In this document: positions 16,676 to 25,298 of the stretch, in pieces
Layout: the number at the start of each line of letters is the position of its first letter
How positions within the stretch are numbered: position 1 is the stretch's first letter
Source: Anaerolineales bacterium
GTDB taxonomy: Bacteria; Chloroflexota; Anaerolineae; Anaerolineales; Villigracilaceae
Direction of reading: 5' to 3'
Assembly: GCA_016934715.1 (NCBI GenBank)
Contig: JAFGSI010000018.1
Span: 1-64,000 of the forward strand
DNA length: 64,000 nt
Notes under the pieces: model-generated
The model's input: only the letters and a program-made list of their open reading frames with translations
What the model was told of the DNA's origin: nothing
Databases searched by the model: none
Program-made: the position numbers and the translations under genes

Positions 16676-17161
16676 TCACCTGACCAGCATGACAAGGTTG
16701 AGATCACCGTACGAGAAGATCGAGACCGATACCGTTTCGCCCCCCTTCATGTAGATCAACATGACCGTTCCCACCTGGCTGCCCTGACCAGCTGCCAGCA
16801 GACTGTACCCCTGCCCGCCCAGCACCCGATCGTAATAATCCTGGACGTCCTCGGCGGATGCGTCAATTGAGAAGACGTAGCCGGCAGCATCGCCTTCCCC
16901 GGCGATGGCTTCAGGCATGATCGGAATACCGTTCCATTCGGTTGCCGGTTCGCCCTCGGGGACGAGGGCTGCCAGCGGATCCCGGGTTTCGAGCGGGGGC
17001 GCCGGGGTCCAGGTGGGCGTGGCGGACGGGATCGGCATGTCGGTCGGCAGCAAGGTCGCGGTCGCTGGGAGTGGCGCGGTTGGCGGGGGAGCAAACCCAG
17101 AGCACGAACCCAACGACAGGGCAAACAGAATCGATAGCCCGAGGAACAGGGAGGTCTTCAT
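16676..17161 (-). CDS. Lipoprotein, tandem paralogue B
   Basis: 161 residues from ATG 17161, which has a strong AGGAGG 4 bases upstream. Lipobox LSLGSC, a Thr/Pro linker, then the same ~95-residue domain as the neighbour: WNGIPIMPEAIAGEGDAAGY, FSIDASAEDVQDYYDRVLG, YSLLAAGQGSQVGTVMLIY and LNLVMLVR. It has its own terminator downstream, so A and B are transcribed separately even though they arose by duplication. It lies 56 bases after the alaS stop on the same strand. Function unknown. Confidence 0.75.
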   Translation of the reverse strand: MKTSLFLGLSILFALSLGSCSGFAPPPTAPLPATATLLPTDMPIPSATPTWTPAPPLETRDPLAALVPEGEPATEWNGIPIMPEAIAGEGDAAGYVFSIDASAEDVQDYYDRVLGGQGYSLLAAGQGSQVGTVMLIYMKGGETVSVSIFSYGDLNLVMLVR

Positions 17162-17217
17162 TTTCCTCCTGATACAAGTTTTCGGATGGATGCGCTGCGA
17201 CCGCTCCGGCGGAAAAC

Positions 17218-19944
17218 TCATCTCAGCTTTTCTTCCACCCAGCCCGCCACCGAGGCCAGCGCCTCGGGAATCATTCCGGCATCCTTGCCGCCGGCCTGGG
17301 CCAGGTTGGGTCGCCCGCCGCCCGAGCCGCCCAGCGGCGCGGCAAGGTGTTTGACCAGTTCACCGGCATGCAGGCCGCGCTTGATCAGGTCGTCGGTCAC
17401 CGCGGCAATGACGATCGGCCGGCCATCGACCGCCGAAGCCAGCACGCAGACGCCGGATGGATGCTTCTGGCGGAAACGGTCCGTGAGCAGACGCAGGGTG
17501 TCGGCGTCCACGGTCGGGATCTCCAAGGTCAGGATGGGGATTCCGGCAACCTGGGGCACCGCAGACAGCTGACTGCTGAAAGCCGCCAGAGCCATCTCCT
17601 GACGCAGCAGGACCATCTGCTTGCGGGCTGCTGCCAGGTCATCGACCAGCGTCTCAACCTTGCCAGCCACGCCCTCGGGGGTCACCCCGAGCAGGACTGC
17701 GGCCTGCTTGAGGGCCCGGCTGCGGCGGGCGATCAGTTCATAGGCCCCCCTCCCGGTAACGGCCTCGATACGCCGCACGCCGGCCGCGGCAGATCCCTCG
17801 GATGTGATCAGGAAGGCGCCCACGTCGGAAGTCCGCTCAAGGTGCGTCCCGCCGCACAATTCATAAGAGAAACCGTCACCGATCGTCAGGGTGCGGACCG
17901 TCTCGCCATACTTCTCGCCGAAGAGCGCCATGGCGCCCTCTGCCAGGGCCTGCTCGCGCGGCTTTTCCAGCGCTGCCACCGGCAGATCGGCAGCGATGGC
18001 ATCATTGACGATCTTCTCGATCCGTTCGAGCTGCTCAAGGGTGAGGGCCTCGGGATGGTTGAAGTCGAAGCGCAGCCGGTCAGGGGCCACCAGCGACCCG
18101 GCCTGGCGGGCATGCTCGCCGAGGACTACGTGCAGGGCCTTGTGCATCAAATGGGTGGCAGTGTGGTTACGCATCGTGTCGTGGCGGCGTTCCGCATCGA
18201 CAATTGCCAGGGCCATATCGCCGACCCTGGGGTGGCCGAACAGCACCTCGCCGGCGTGGATGATGACACCGGCAGCCGGTTTGCGCATTCCATCCACTTC
18301 GATCTCCCAGGAGCCGTCGGCGGCACGGATCTGGCCCTCATCCGAAACCTGACCGCCGGATTCGACATAGAACCCGGTGCGGGGAATCAACACCTCGACC
18401 CGGTCCCCGGCCCCGGCTTCGCTCAAGGATTGGCCCTCATAAGCCAGGGCCAGCACGGGACCCTCGACCTGCAGCCACTCGTAGGAGTTGTAAGCCACGC
18501 CGTCGTTCCCGATCTGGCCGGTCTTCTGCAGCTCTTTCAGCACCCCGGCGTAGAAATCGGCATCCTCGCCTCCCTGGGTGCCCATGGCCTTGCCGCCGCC
18601 CGAGGCGATCCGGTGCTCGCCCATCGCTGCCCGGAAGCCAGGCTCGTCGACCTCCAAGGAGCGTTCGCGGGCAATGTCTCGCGTGATCTCGAACGGCAAT
18701 CCGTAGGTCGCGTACAACTCGAAGGCCCGCCCGCCATCGAGGAGCCTGCCCCCGGACTTCTCCAGGGCGTCCAGCATGCCCTCCAGAAAAGCCGTCCCGG
18801 CCTCGACCGTGCGGGCGAAGCGGACTTCCTCGCGAGTCAGGCTGTCGAGGATCGCAGCCCGGTTCTTGACCAGCTCGGCATAAAAGTCGCCGTACTCGAC
18901 GATCAGCGCCTCGGCGACCCGGGCCAGGAATGGCTCCTGAAGGCCAATCTTGGTCCCGAAGCGCGCTGCCCGGCGAATGATCATCCGGCAGACGTAGTTA
19001 CGCCCGATGTTGCCGGGCACAACCCCGTCGGCGATCAGGAAAGCTGCCGCCCGGGCATGATCCATGATGACCCGGTAAGGTGTGAAGTTGGCATAGACTT
19101 GCTCGAGGCTCTCACCGGTCAATCCGCACAGGACATCCAGTGCCCCGGCGAACAAGTCGGTCTTGTAATTCGAGTCAACCCCCTGCAGAACCGAGACGAT
19201 TCGCTCGAAGCCCATCCCGGTGTCAACATGGGTGGCCGGCAGCGGCTCGAGCGTCTCAGCGTCAAGGCGATTATATTGAATGAAAACATTGTTCCACAGT
19301 TCGAGGAAGCGTGTGCAGTCCCCATTGACGGCGCAGTTATGCGGCCTGTCTTTCAGGTCACAGAACTCCTCGCCTCGATCGATGTGGATCTCTGAGCACG
19401 GGCCGCATGGGCCGGTCTCGGCCATTTCCCAGAAATTCTCCTTGCGCCCGAAGAACAGGATGTGCTCTGGATCCATCCCGGGCTGGGCTTTCCAGATCTC
19501 GGCGGCCACGTCATCGGTCGGGATACTTCCCAATTCGTCCTTGAAGCAGGTGCCATACAGGCGGTCCTTCGGCAGGCCCCAGACTTCGGTCAGCAACTGC
19601 CAGGACCAGGCAATGGCCTCCTTCTTGTAGTAGTCGCCGAAGGACCAGTTTCCGAGCATCTCAAAGAAGGTGTGGTGCCAGTCGTCGCGCCCAACGTCAT
19701 CCAGGTCGTTGTGCTTGCCGGCCACGCGCATGCACTTCTGCGAGTTGACCGCCCGCGAGTAGGGACGCCGGTCGGTGCCCAGGAAGATATCCTTGAACTG
19801 AACCATTCCGGCATTGGTGAACAGCAGGGTGGCGTCTCCGCCCGGAACGAGCGAGGCCGATGGGACAATGGTGTGCTTGTGCTCGACGAAGAAATCGAGA
19901 AAGGTCTGGCGGATCTCAGCACCGGTAGGTTTCTTGGGGATCAT
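17218..19944 (-). CDS. alaS: Alanyl-tRNA synthetase
   Basis: 908 residues, slightly longer than the usual ~875. Class II catalytic core (1-~250) with FTNAGMVQFKD, the conserved HHTFFEMLGNWSFGDYYK segment and GMGFERI. The tRNA-binding helical region follows. The editing domain has HTATHLMHKAL (HxxxH) and CGGTHL, the zinc ligands that clear mischarged Ser/Gly. The C-terminal coiled coil plus DHHA1 domain includes GGSGGGRPNLAQAGG. The start ATG 19944 sits behind GGAG and a strong extended -10 promoter. It charges tRNA-Ala in the cytoplasm. No missing motif was seen. Confidence 0.97.
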   Translation of the reverse strand: MIPKKPTGAEIRQTFLDFFVEHKHTIVPSASLVPGGDATLLFTNAGMVQFKDIFLGTDRRPYSRAVNSQKCMRVAGKHNDLDDVGRDDWHHTFFEMLGNWSFGDYYKKEAIAWSWQLLTEVWGLPKDRLYGTCFKDELGSIPTDDVAAEIWKAQPGMDPEHILFFGRKENFWEMAETGPCGPCSEIHIDRGEEFCDLKDRPHNCAVNGDCTRFLELWNNVFIQYNRLDAETLEPLPATHVDTGMGFERIVSVLQGVDSNYKTDLFAGALDVLCGLTGESLEQVYANFTPYRVIMDHARAAAFLIADGVVPGNIGRNYVCRMIIRRAARFGTKIGLQEPFLARVAEALIVEYGDFYAELVKNRAAILDSLTREEVRFARTVEAGTAFLEGMLDALEKSGGRLLDGGRAFELYATYGLPFEITRDIARERSLEVDEPGFRAAMGEHRIASGGGKAMGTQGGEDADFYAGVLKELQKTGQIGNDGVAYNSYEWLQVEGPVLALAYEGQSLSEAGAGDRVEVLIPRTGFYVESGGQVSDEGQIRAADGSWEIEVDGMRKPAAGVIIHAGEVLFGHPRVGDMALAIVDAERRHDTMRNHTATHLMHKALHVVLGEHARQAGSLVAPDRLRFDFNHPEALTLEQLERIEKIVNDAIAADLPVAALEKPREQALAEGAMALFGEKYGETVRTLTIGDGFSYELCGGTHLERTSDVGAFLITSEGSAAAGVRRIEAVTGRGAYELIARRSRALKQAAVLLGVTPEGVAGKVETLVDDLAAARKQMVLLRQEMALAAFSSQLSAVPQVAGIPILTLEIPTVDADTLRLLTDRFRQKHPSGVCVLASAVDGRPIVIAAVTDDLIKRGLHAGELVKHLAAPLGGSGGGRPNLAQAGGKDAGMIPEALASVAGWVEEKLR

Positions 19945-19976
19945 TCAGGCTCCGATTGTTTGACAGGAATGGGCGA

Positions 19977-19985
19977 ATTATACCA
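19977..19985 (-). promoter_or_regulatory. Extended -10 promoter of alaS
   Basis: On the minus strand this reads TGGTATAAT, a perfect extended -10, placing transcription start about 26 bases before the alaS ATG. Confidence 0.6.
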
Positions 19986-20003
19986 ATTTTGCCGTGCCCG
20001 CGC

Positions 20004-20033
20004 TTTACTGTCGAACCGGATTTGTGCTATACT
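20004..20033 (+). promoter_or_regulatory. Promoter of the lysine-rich small protein
   Basis: TTTACT (20004-20009), an 18-base spacer, then TGCTATACT (20025-20033), an extended -10. It diverges from the alaS promoter and lies 38 bases before the small gene's ATG. Confidence 0.6.
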
Positions 20034-20070
20034 TTTTTCATCACTTCCTACTATCAAAGGAGGATTGAAG

Positions 20071-20181
20071 ATGCCCGACAAGGGAAGCAAAGACAAAGGC
20101 AGAAAAGAGCCCAAGAAAAAACCCAAACTCAATCCCAAGGAAAAGAAGAAGCTGAAAAAAGAAAAGAAAAAGAATCTGTAA
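20071..20181 (+). CDS. Lysine-rich 36-residue protein
   Basis: An ATG with a perfect AAAGGAGG 6 bases upstream and its own extended -10 promoter opens a 36-residue frame containing 17 Lys plus Asp, Glu, Pro and Gly but almost no hydrophobic residues. It begins MPDKGSKDKGRKEPKKKP and ends KKEKKKNL. It should be unstructured and strongly basic, suited to binding RNA, DNA or another polyanion. No family recognised. A 10-bp GC hairpin follows at 20189. The promoter, ribosome site and downstream hairpin together argue for a real gene; low-complexity sequence is the main caution. Confidence 0.6.
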   Translation: MPDKGSKDKGRKEPKKKPKLNPKEKKKLKKEKKKNL

Positions 20182-20553
20182 TCTCTCTCGCCTCCCCCTA
20201 AACTGTTCTTGACGGGGGAGGCGCTTGCGTTCAAGAAGAGTCGCCGCCGGTCGGCCATGGCGCAGAAGCAGAATGAGCTCTCTGCGTGGCCTTCTACCCA
20301 TCACCGGGTCTTCAACTCCTGGGCCAGTTCGACTGGCGCCTCCACACCGGCTTTGCATGGCTGGGTGAGACCGAGTACGTCTTCGGCCAGCGCCTGGACA
20401 GAGCACACACCAGCCAGCACCCGCACACGAAAGGAGAAATCCCATGCTGCAACCCAGGCCCGGGTGAGTCCGTAGAGGTAGTGAGCGCCGATCTGGTTTA
20501 AGCCTTTTTTCATCTGCAGGCGCTATACTGGGAACGGAAAGAGAGAATCGCGG
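20182..20553. other. Gene-poor interval with a GC hairpin and a possible gene relic
   Basis: CGCCTCCCCC (20189-20198) pairs perfectly with 20214-20223 across a 15-base loop; no T-run follows. From 20286 (GTG) a 71-codon frame reads LLGQFDWRLHTGFAWLGE and EYVFGQRLDRAH, which looks protein-like but lacks a ribosome site and a recognisable family; it may be a decayed fragment. A TATACT at 20524-20529 may be the -10 of the glycosyltransferase gene downstream. Confidence 0.4.
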
Positions 20554-21282
20554 ATGCCAGAGAAGCCTACCCGGCCGCACCAGCCGCTGGTTGCGGCCAT
20601 CATCCCTGCTTATAATGAAGAGAAGAATGTCGACAATGTACTCGCGGTCCTGCGCCAGGTCGACCGGCTGGATGAGATCCTCCTGGTCGACGACGGCTCC
20701 AGAGATGGAACGTACGCCGTCCTGCAGCGGGCTGCAGAACTGGACCCGCGCGTTCGCCTGCTGCGGCACGAGCAAAACCGCGGCAAGGGCCAGGCCGTCC
20801 TGACGGGCTGTGCGGTCACCTCCGCACAGTTCCTGGTCCTGCTCGACGCCGATTTGAAAGATTTAACCCCCGAACACGTCTCCAGCCTGATGGAACCGGT
20901 CCTGGAACATGAGGCTGACATGACCCTCGGCCTGTTCCTGGGCGGCCAGATTCACACCGACTGCGCCCACTGGCTGACCCCCTTTCTGACCGGCCAGCGC
21001 TGCCTGCAGGCTTCCTTGCTGAAACACGTCTCGCCCGAGGCCGCCCAGGGTTATGGATTCGAGATCGCCCTGACAGTAGCCGCCAGCCGGACGAATTCCC
21101 GCACGCTCATCATCCCGCTGCGGGGCGTCTGGCATCCATCCAGCGAATTCCACCGCCGCGGCCGGGAGGCGCTGGTCTGGCGAGCCCGCATGTACGCCCA
21201 GATCGTACAGGCCTGGGTGGTTGCGACTCACCAGCGCTACCCAAACGCCCGGGCATTCCTTTCTTCGATCATGAGATCCTGA
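20554..21282 (+). CDS. Soluble GT2 family glycosyltransferase
   Basis: 242 residues with no membrane helix. GT-A motifs are VAAIIPAYNEEKNVDNVL, LLVDDGSRDGTYAVLQ, NRGKGQAVLTG and VLLDADLKDLTPEH, the DxD-like metal site. The second half (QGYGFEIALTVAAS, IPLRGVWHPSSEF) resembles dolichol-phosphate-mannose-synthase-like or GpgS-like enzymes. Donor and acceptor cannot be assigned. Ribosome site AAAGAGAG is weak. Next gene is 15 bases downstream. Confidence 0.85.
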   Translation: MPEKPTRPHQPLVAAIIPAYNEEKNVDNVLAVLRQVDRLDEILLVDDGSRDGTYAVLQRAAELDPRVRLLRHEQNRGKGQAVLTGCAVTSAQFLVLLDADLKDLTPEHVSSLMEPVLEHEADMTLGLFLGGQIHTDCAHWLTPFLTGQRCLQASLLKHVSPEAAQGYGFEIALTVAASRTNSRTLIIPLRGVWHPSSEFHRRGREALVWRARMYAQIVQAWVVATHQRYPNARAFLSSIMRS

Positions 21283-21297
21283 CCCTTCGGAGGGACG

Positions 21298-21795
21298 ATG
21301 CGAGAAAAAGAGATCCTCAAATCCCAAGTTGCCGCTTCCCTGGACATGCTCAGACAGGCGATCGAGCAATGCCCCCAAGCGCTGTGGCAGGATCGCGCCT
21401 ACAAGAACCCGTTCTGGCATGTCGCCTACCACGCCATCTTCTACACGCATTTCTACCTGCATCCGTCCGAGAATGAATACGTACCGTGGGAAAAACACCA
21501 GGCCAGGTATGTCTCTCTGGAGGAATCCCCGGCCGGCAGCGCGGAAATCCCCGACAAAGAGGAGGTCCTGGCCTATCTTCGATTCTGCCTGGAACAGATG
21601 GAGATCTTGGTGGATGGCCTCGATTTGCAGGCCGAGTCAGGCTTCTACTGGCTGCCCTGCGACAAGCTGGAACTCCAGATCTACAGCATCCGGCACATCA
21701 TGCAGCATGTAGGGGAACTGTACGAACGCCTCGCCCCATGGGGAGATGTCGAGCTGGGCTGGGTCGGGATGAAATCCGCAGATCGGCCGTCCTGA
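21298..21795 (+). CDS. DinB-family protein
   Basis: 165 residues forming a predicted four-helix bundle of the DinB/YfiT type. Likely metal-binding histidines appear in FWHVAYHAIFYTHFYLH and in the final helix, RHIMQHVGEL. Family members include thiol-dependent S-transferases and damage-inducible proteins. Its substrate is unknown. The ATG follows a CGGAGGGACG ribosome site. It sits 15 bases after the glycosyltransferase, suggesting co-transcription. Confidence 0.8.
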   Translation: MREKEILKSQVAASLDMLRQAIEQCPQALWQDRAYKNPFWHVAYHAIFYTHFYLHPSENEYVPWEKHQARYVSLEESPAGSAEIPDKEEVLAYLRFCLEQMEILVDGLDLQAESGFYWLPCDKLELQIYSIRHIMQHVGELYERLAPWGDVELGWVGMKSADRPS

Positions 21796-21857
21796 TTGGT
21801 CACGAGAGCGCACTGCAGCCTTTGGCCGGAGTGTGTACAATAGAATCAAAGGTGCTG

Positions 21858-22745
21858 ATGTCCCGGGTCCCCATGCAATCCGTTCTCGTTTTCCTTTGCC
21901 TCTTGACCGGCTGCGCGGCCGGTCCGGAGACTGCGGCAATTTCGGAACAGGCCATTTTCCCGACGCCCGCGGCGACCCTCCCTTCTCCCACGCCCACCAC
22001 CACCCCGGTCCGGCCAACACCGACCTTCACCCTGACGCCCTCCCTCAGCTCCAGCCCGACCGCCAGAGACCCTTTTCGGGTCACACCGGCGACTATCATG
22101 ATGCACAGAAGCAACGCCAATTTCGACTCGGTCCTCTTCCTGCAGGAACTGGTCGCCATCCTCAAGGCCCACAGCTTCCACGTGATCACCTACCGCGAGA
22201 TCAGCGCCAACCCCGCCATCACCACGATCGAACAGGGGCGGCTGGCAATCATCACCATCGATGATATCTCCCTGCAATATCCCATGGCCCCGAGCGTTGA
22301 GGCCATGATCGAGATCCTGCTCGAGGCCGGCTACCCGGCAGTGCTGGGGATCGTCACCGAGGGGGTTAACCCCGATCCGCTGGTCGTCAGCCGGCTGCGC
22401 CAGTTGAACGAACTGGGCTGGGAGATCGCGACCCACACCGATCAGCACAGCAATCTCGGCCTGATGGAGCAAAGCGCACCGCGCTACATCTTCACCGAGA
22501 TCAGCCTCTCGCAAGACAAGATCGAAAACGCGGTGGGGGTCCGCCCGATCACCCTGATCCTGCCGGAAGGCCAGATGGTCAACGACCGCACCCAGATCGA
22601 GCGGGCCGGGATCGTCTGGATCGTTGGCATCAACGGTGGAAACAGCTACGACTCCACCCGCGACAGTTTTTATGTAGGCCGGGAGGGACCGAGCGGCACG
22701 GCCGCCCTGACCTTTGAGATCATGATGCGCAGGTTTGCTCCCTGA
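21858..22745 (+). CDS. Polysaccharide-deacetylase-like lipoprotein
   Basis: 295 residues from ATG 21858 (alternatives are GTG 21852 and ATG 21873). Lipobox CLLTGC, then a ~45-residue Thr/Pro/Ser linker. The NodB-type domain has LAIITIDDISLQYPM in place of the usual TFDDG (the Asp pair is kept, the Gly lost) and WEIATHTDQHSNLG, giving the HxxxH metal ligands. LILPEGQMVND corresponds to the later catalytic segment. Family members deacetylate surface glycans or peptidoglycan. The altered first motif makes activity uncertain. A TACAAT at 21836-21841 may be its -10. Confidence 0.75.
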   Translation: MSRVPMQSVLVFLCLLTGCAAGPETAAISEQAIFPTPAATLPSPTPTTTPVRPTPTFTLTPSLSSSPTARDPFRVTPATIMMHRSNANFDSVLFLQELVAILKAHSFHVITYREISANPAITTIEQGRLAIITIDDISLQYPMAPSVEAMIEILLEAGYPAVLGIVTEGVNPDPLVVSRLRQLNELGWEIATHTDQHSNLGLMEQSAPRYIFTEISLSQDKIENAVGVRPITLILPEGQMVNDRTQIERAGIVWIVGINGGNSYDSTRDSFYVGREGPSGTAALTFEIMMRRFAP

Positions 22746-22875
22746 GCGATCACCGAAAGCGGAGGAGGACTGCGTCAACCGCCGTATAGCCGAAGCCCCA
22801 TCGTGGGCGGCTCCTCACACGGCGAATGCCAGAAGAGTCCGCCGCTCGTTCACCATTTTCTGGAGGAACAAGACG

Positions 22876-23877
22876 ATGAAACCATCCATGGCACCCTTGC
22901 TGGTCACCCTGCTCTGCCTGCTGGCTGCCTGTGCCGGACCGGCCACGCCAGCTCCAACCACCCCGGTCCAGGACCCGGATCAACCCGAAGCGAGCATCAC
23001 CGCCACGCCCGGCGGACGGACGGCGGCCTTCACCCTGATCCTCAACGATGTCCAGGCCCGCCCGGGAGAAGAAGCGTCTTTCACCCCGGCCGCCATGGGT
23101 GACCTGTTGAGCATCGGCGGGCAGGCCCAGAGCGGCGACGACAGCCGCGCCCGCCTGGACCTGGTCCCGGACGGCACCATCCTCCGCCTGGGGCCCAACA
23201 CCCTGTTCCAGTTGCAGGCCCTTGAGCAGGCCGGCGGCGACCCGCAGACCCGACTGCGGCTGCTCTTCGGCCAGCTCTTTATCCTGCTATCGGGCGGTGA
23301 ACTGGACGTGGAGACCGATTACGGCCTGTCCTCTGTGCGCGGCAGCATGATGGGGGTCAGCTTCAATTCCGAAAACGGGATGGCCGTCACCTGCCTGGAG
23401 GGGCACTGCTCTCTGGGCAACGACGCCGGGAGCGTGGACCTGGTCGCCGGGCAGGGCTCTTCGATCCCCGCTCCCGGTGCCGCCCCGACCCCGCCGCGCG
23501 ACCTGGACGACGTCGACATCGGGGTCTGGAAGCAGAACGCCCCCGAAGCTTTCGCAGTCCTCGAACCAGAAGGACACCCTCCGGCCACCGGCCCGCTGAA
23601 CACCCATCCGCTGACCTTCGTCCTGACCAACAACTGCACCGACCCACACACCCAGCCGGTCAGTGACTGGCTGTGGACCTTCGAGCGCCTGCCGGATGCC
23701 AACGGCTCCGGCTTCACCGAGACCTTCGTGATCCCGCCCGGACAGAGCATCAATGGGACCCTGCCGCCCGGTCAGTACGTGGTCACGAACTGGTTCGATG
23801 GGAGGCAGGACGGTCCGGAGATGTTAGACTCGACCGTCACCAACCTGGAATCCATCCTGTGTTCTGATACTCCTTAG
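22876..23877 (+). CDS. FecR-domain lipoprotein
   Basis: 333 residues from ATG 22876, behind TGGAGGAAC. Signal peptide with lipobox CLLAAC and a Thr/Pro linker. Residues ~70-205 show a FecR-like pattern: a GDLLSIGGQAQSGDDSRARL strand pair, PDGTILRLGPNTLFQL, LRLLFGQLFILLSGG, and the ETDYGLSSVRGSMMGVSF / VTCLEGHCSLG segment, where a threshold motif becomes a constrained beta-helix. In Gram-negatives FecR relays iron-siderophore signals; in lipoproteins of this kind the role is unknown. The C-terminal third has two cysteines (NNCTD and SILCSD) that could pair. Confidence 0.78.
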   Translation: MKPSMAPLLVTLLCLLAACAGPATPAPTTPVQDPDQPEASITATPGGRTAAFTLILNDVQARPGEEASFTPAAMGDLLSIGGQAQSGDDSRARLDLVPDGTILRLGPNTLFQLQALEQAGGDPQTRLRLLFGQLFILLSGGELDVETDYGLSSVRGSMMGVSFNSENGMAVTCLEGHCSLGNDAGSVDLVAGQGSSIPAPGAAPTPPRDLDDVDIGVWKQNAPEAFAVLEPEGHPPATGPLNTHPLTFVLTNNCTDPHTQPVSDWLWTFERLPDANGSGFTETFVIPPGQSINGTLPPGQYVVTNWFDGRQDGPEMLDSTVTNLESILCSDTP

Positions 23878-23982
23878 GCGGTCCAGGCTGCAGGGCGATC
23901 CAGGACCGGTAAGCGGGCCGGAGAACGACACCTGATCACGATTCCCCCCAGCAACCCCTGGCAAGCACACATCAACGAATCG

Positions 23983-24012
23983 AAAACCGGGCAGCCAGAT
24001 CTGGCTGCCCGG
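23983..24012 (-). terminator. Intrinsic terminator (minus strand)
   Basis: Bases 23987-24012 form a perfect 26-base palindrome with an AGATCT centre. On the minus strand it is followed by TTTTCG, 23 bases after the cytochrome gene stop. It may also block transcription from the FecR-like gene on the plus strand. Confidence 0.8.
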
Positions 24013-24035
24013 CCTCTTCAATGGATCCTCCCCCA

Positions 24036-24494
24036 CTAGCGATTCAATTCGATGAGATAGGCGATCACATCTGCGATCTGCTGCGGATCGAGGGCGCCGT
24101 TGTCACCCCAGGCCGGCATGATCAAAGCCGGAGAGCCAGCCGGCGTCGAGCCGTGTTCAATGTACAGGTCCAAATTGGTGGCAAAGGTCCGCTCGTCGGT
24201 GCTGTACAGGGCTGGGTCGACCGGGTTCAACCCCGGGATGACCTCATCGGTCGCCCCAGGGTTGGCCATCAGGCTGCGCCCCTCGACACCATGACAGACA
24301 CGGCAGTAAGCCGCGTAGATCGCCTGGCCGGTGGCCGGATCGCCGATCCGATTGATTGCCTCGCCCGGGCCTCCCGGGTTGGACGGGCGCGGGACCTCGT
24401 CCAGCCCGGCCTCCGGCCGGGCTGGCGTCTCACCGCAGGCAGACAGCAGGATCAGGAAACCAACAGCGAAGGCAAGGGGGACTGTGAATCGCAT
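24036..24494 (-). CDS. Mono-haem cytochrome c lipoprotein
   Basis: 152 residues. Lipobox LLSAC (Cys 20), then a proline-rich linker and a class I cytochrome c domain with one haem site, YAAYCRVCHGVEG (CxxCH). The axial Met is probably in ALIMPAWGDNGALDPQ, followed by the final helix IADVIAYLIELNR. It carries electrons on the outer face of the membrane, so the host has some respiratory chain. No oxidase or reductase gene lies next to it. The start ATG 24494 lies 18 bases after the HisN-like gene's stop. Confidence 0.9.
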   Translation of the reverse strand: MRFTVPLAFAVGFLILLSACGETPARPEAGLDEVPRPSNPGGPGEAINRIGDPATGQAIYAAYCRVCHGVEGRSLMANPGATDEVIPGLNPVDPALYSTDERTFATNLDLYIEHGSTPAGSPALIMPAWGDNGALDPQQIADVIAYLIELNR

Positions 24495-24512
24495 TACGAC
24501 CTCCCTGGCCGG

Positions 24513-25298
24513 CTATTCGCCGGCGATCAGGCGCAGGATCTCGGAACACAAGGCCTGGTTGACCGCCAGAGCTTCTCCGGCCGTGTGCGATCGAGCCCCG
24601 GACCAATCTCCGAAGTAGCCCCCGGCCTCGCGCAGGATCGGCGGGAAAGGTCCGCAATCCCAGACGGCCATGATCGGGTCGAGCATCGCCTCCGCCCGGC
24701 CGGTGGCCACCAGCAGGTAGCCGTAAGCGTCGGACCAGCCGCGGCAGGCATACACTGCCTGGCTGATGCGGTTCCAGGCGTCTTCGCGCTCGAATTTGGC
24801 CATGTTGCGGAGATTGGTAAAACAGACCAGGGCCCGATCGATCTGGTCGACCGTCGAGACGCGCGCCCGGCGCCCGTTCCACCAGCAGCCCAGGCCATCG
24901 GCAGCGCACAGCATCTCGTCCAGGGCAGGATAATAGGCCGCCCCGACCCGCACCTGGCCGTCGATCTCCAGCCCGATCAGAACGGCATAGAGCGGCACAC
25001 CGCGCACGAACGATTTGGTCCCGTCGATCGGGTCGATGATCCAACGATGGTCAGCAGACTCGCGAGCGGACTCGCCGAATTCCTCACCCACGATGGCGTG
25101 AGCCGGATAGGTCTTCTCGATCTCGCCGCGGATGAACTCCTCGGCCGCCCGGTCGGCAGCAGTGACCGGGGTGTCATCGGGTTTGAAGTCGGGCCGCAGG
25201 CCAGTCTGGTAATAGCCCAGGGTGATGCGCCCGGCCCGGTAGGCAAGGGCAACAGAAAAATCCAGGTACGATTGCAGATCCCTATTCACATGATTCAT
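24513..25298 (-). CDS. hisN: Inositol-monophosphatase-family phosphatase, histidinol-phosphatase (HisN) type
   Basis: 261 residues from ATG 25298. Mg-dependent phosphatase motifs are TPVTAADRAAEEFIR, IVGEEFGE, WIIDPIDGTKSFVRGVP (DPxDGT metal site) and IMAVWDCGPFPPIL. The KSFVRG continuation and WDCGP are typical of HisN-type histidinol-phosphate phosphatases rather than inositol phosphatases. The step, histidinol phosphate to histidinol, is inferred; no other his gene lies here. The start overlaps the zinc-ribbon gene by 17 bases. An in-frame extension further upstream has no homology and is rejected. Confidence 0.85.
   Translation of the reverse strand: MNHVNRDLQSYLDFSVALAYRAGRITLGYYQTGLRPDFKPDDTPVTAADRAAEEFIRGEIEKTYPAHAIVGEEFGESARESADHRWIIDPIDGTKSFVRGVPLYAVLIGLEIDGQVRVGAAYYPALDEMLCAADGLGCWWNGRRARVSTVDQIDRALVCFTNLRNMAKFEREDAWNRISQAVYACRGWSDAYGYLLVATGRAEAMLDPIMAVWDCGPFPPILREAGGYFGDWSGARSHTAGEALAVNQALCSEILRLIAGE

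Noticed and set aside
17347-19395. 682-codon plus-strand frame antisense to alaS
   Set aside because: It lies fully inside alaS on the opposite strand, and has no ribosome site or recognised motif.
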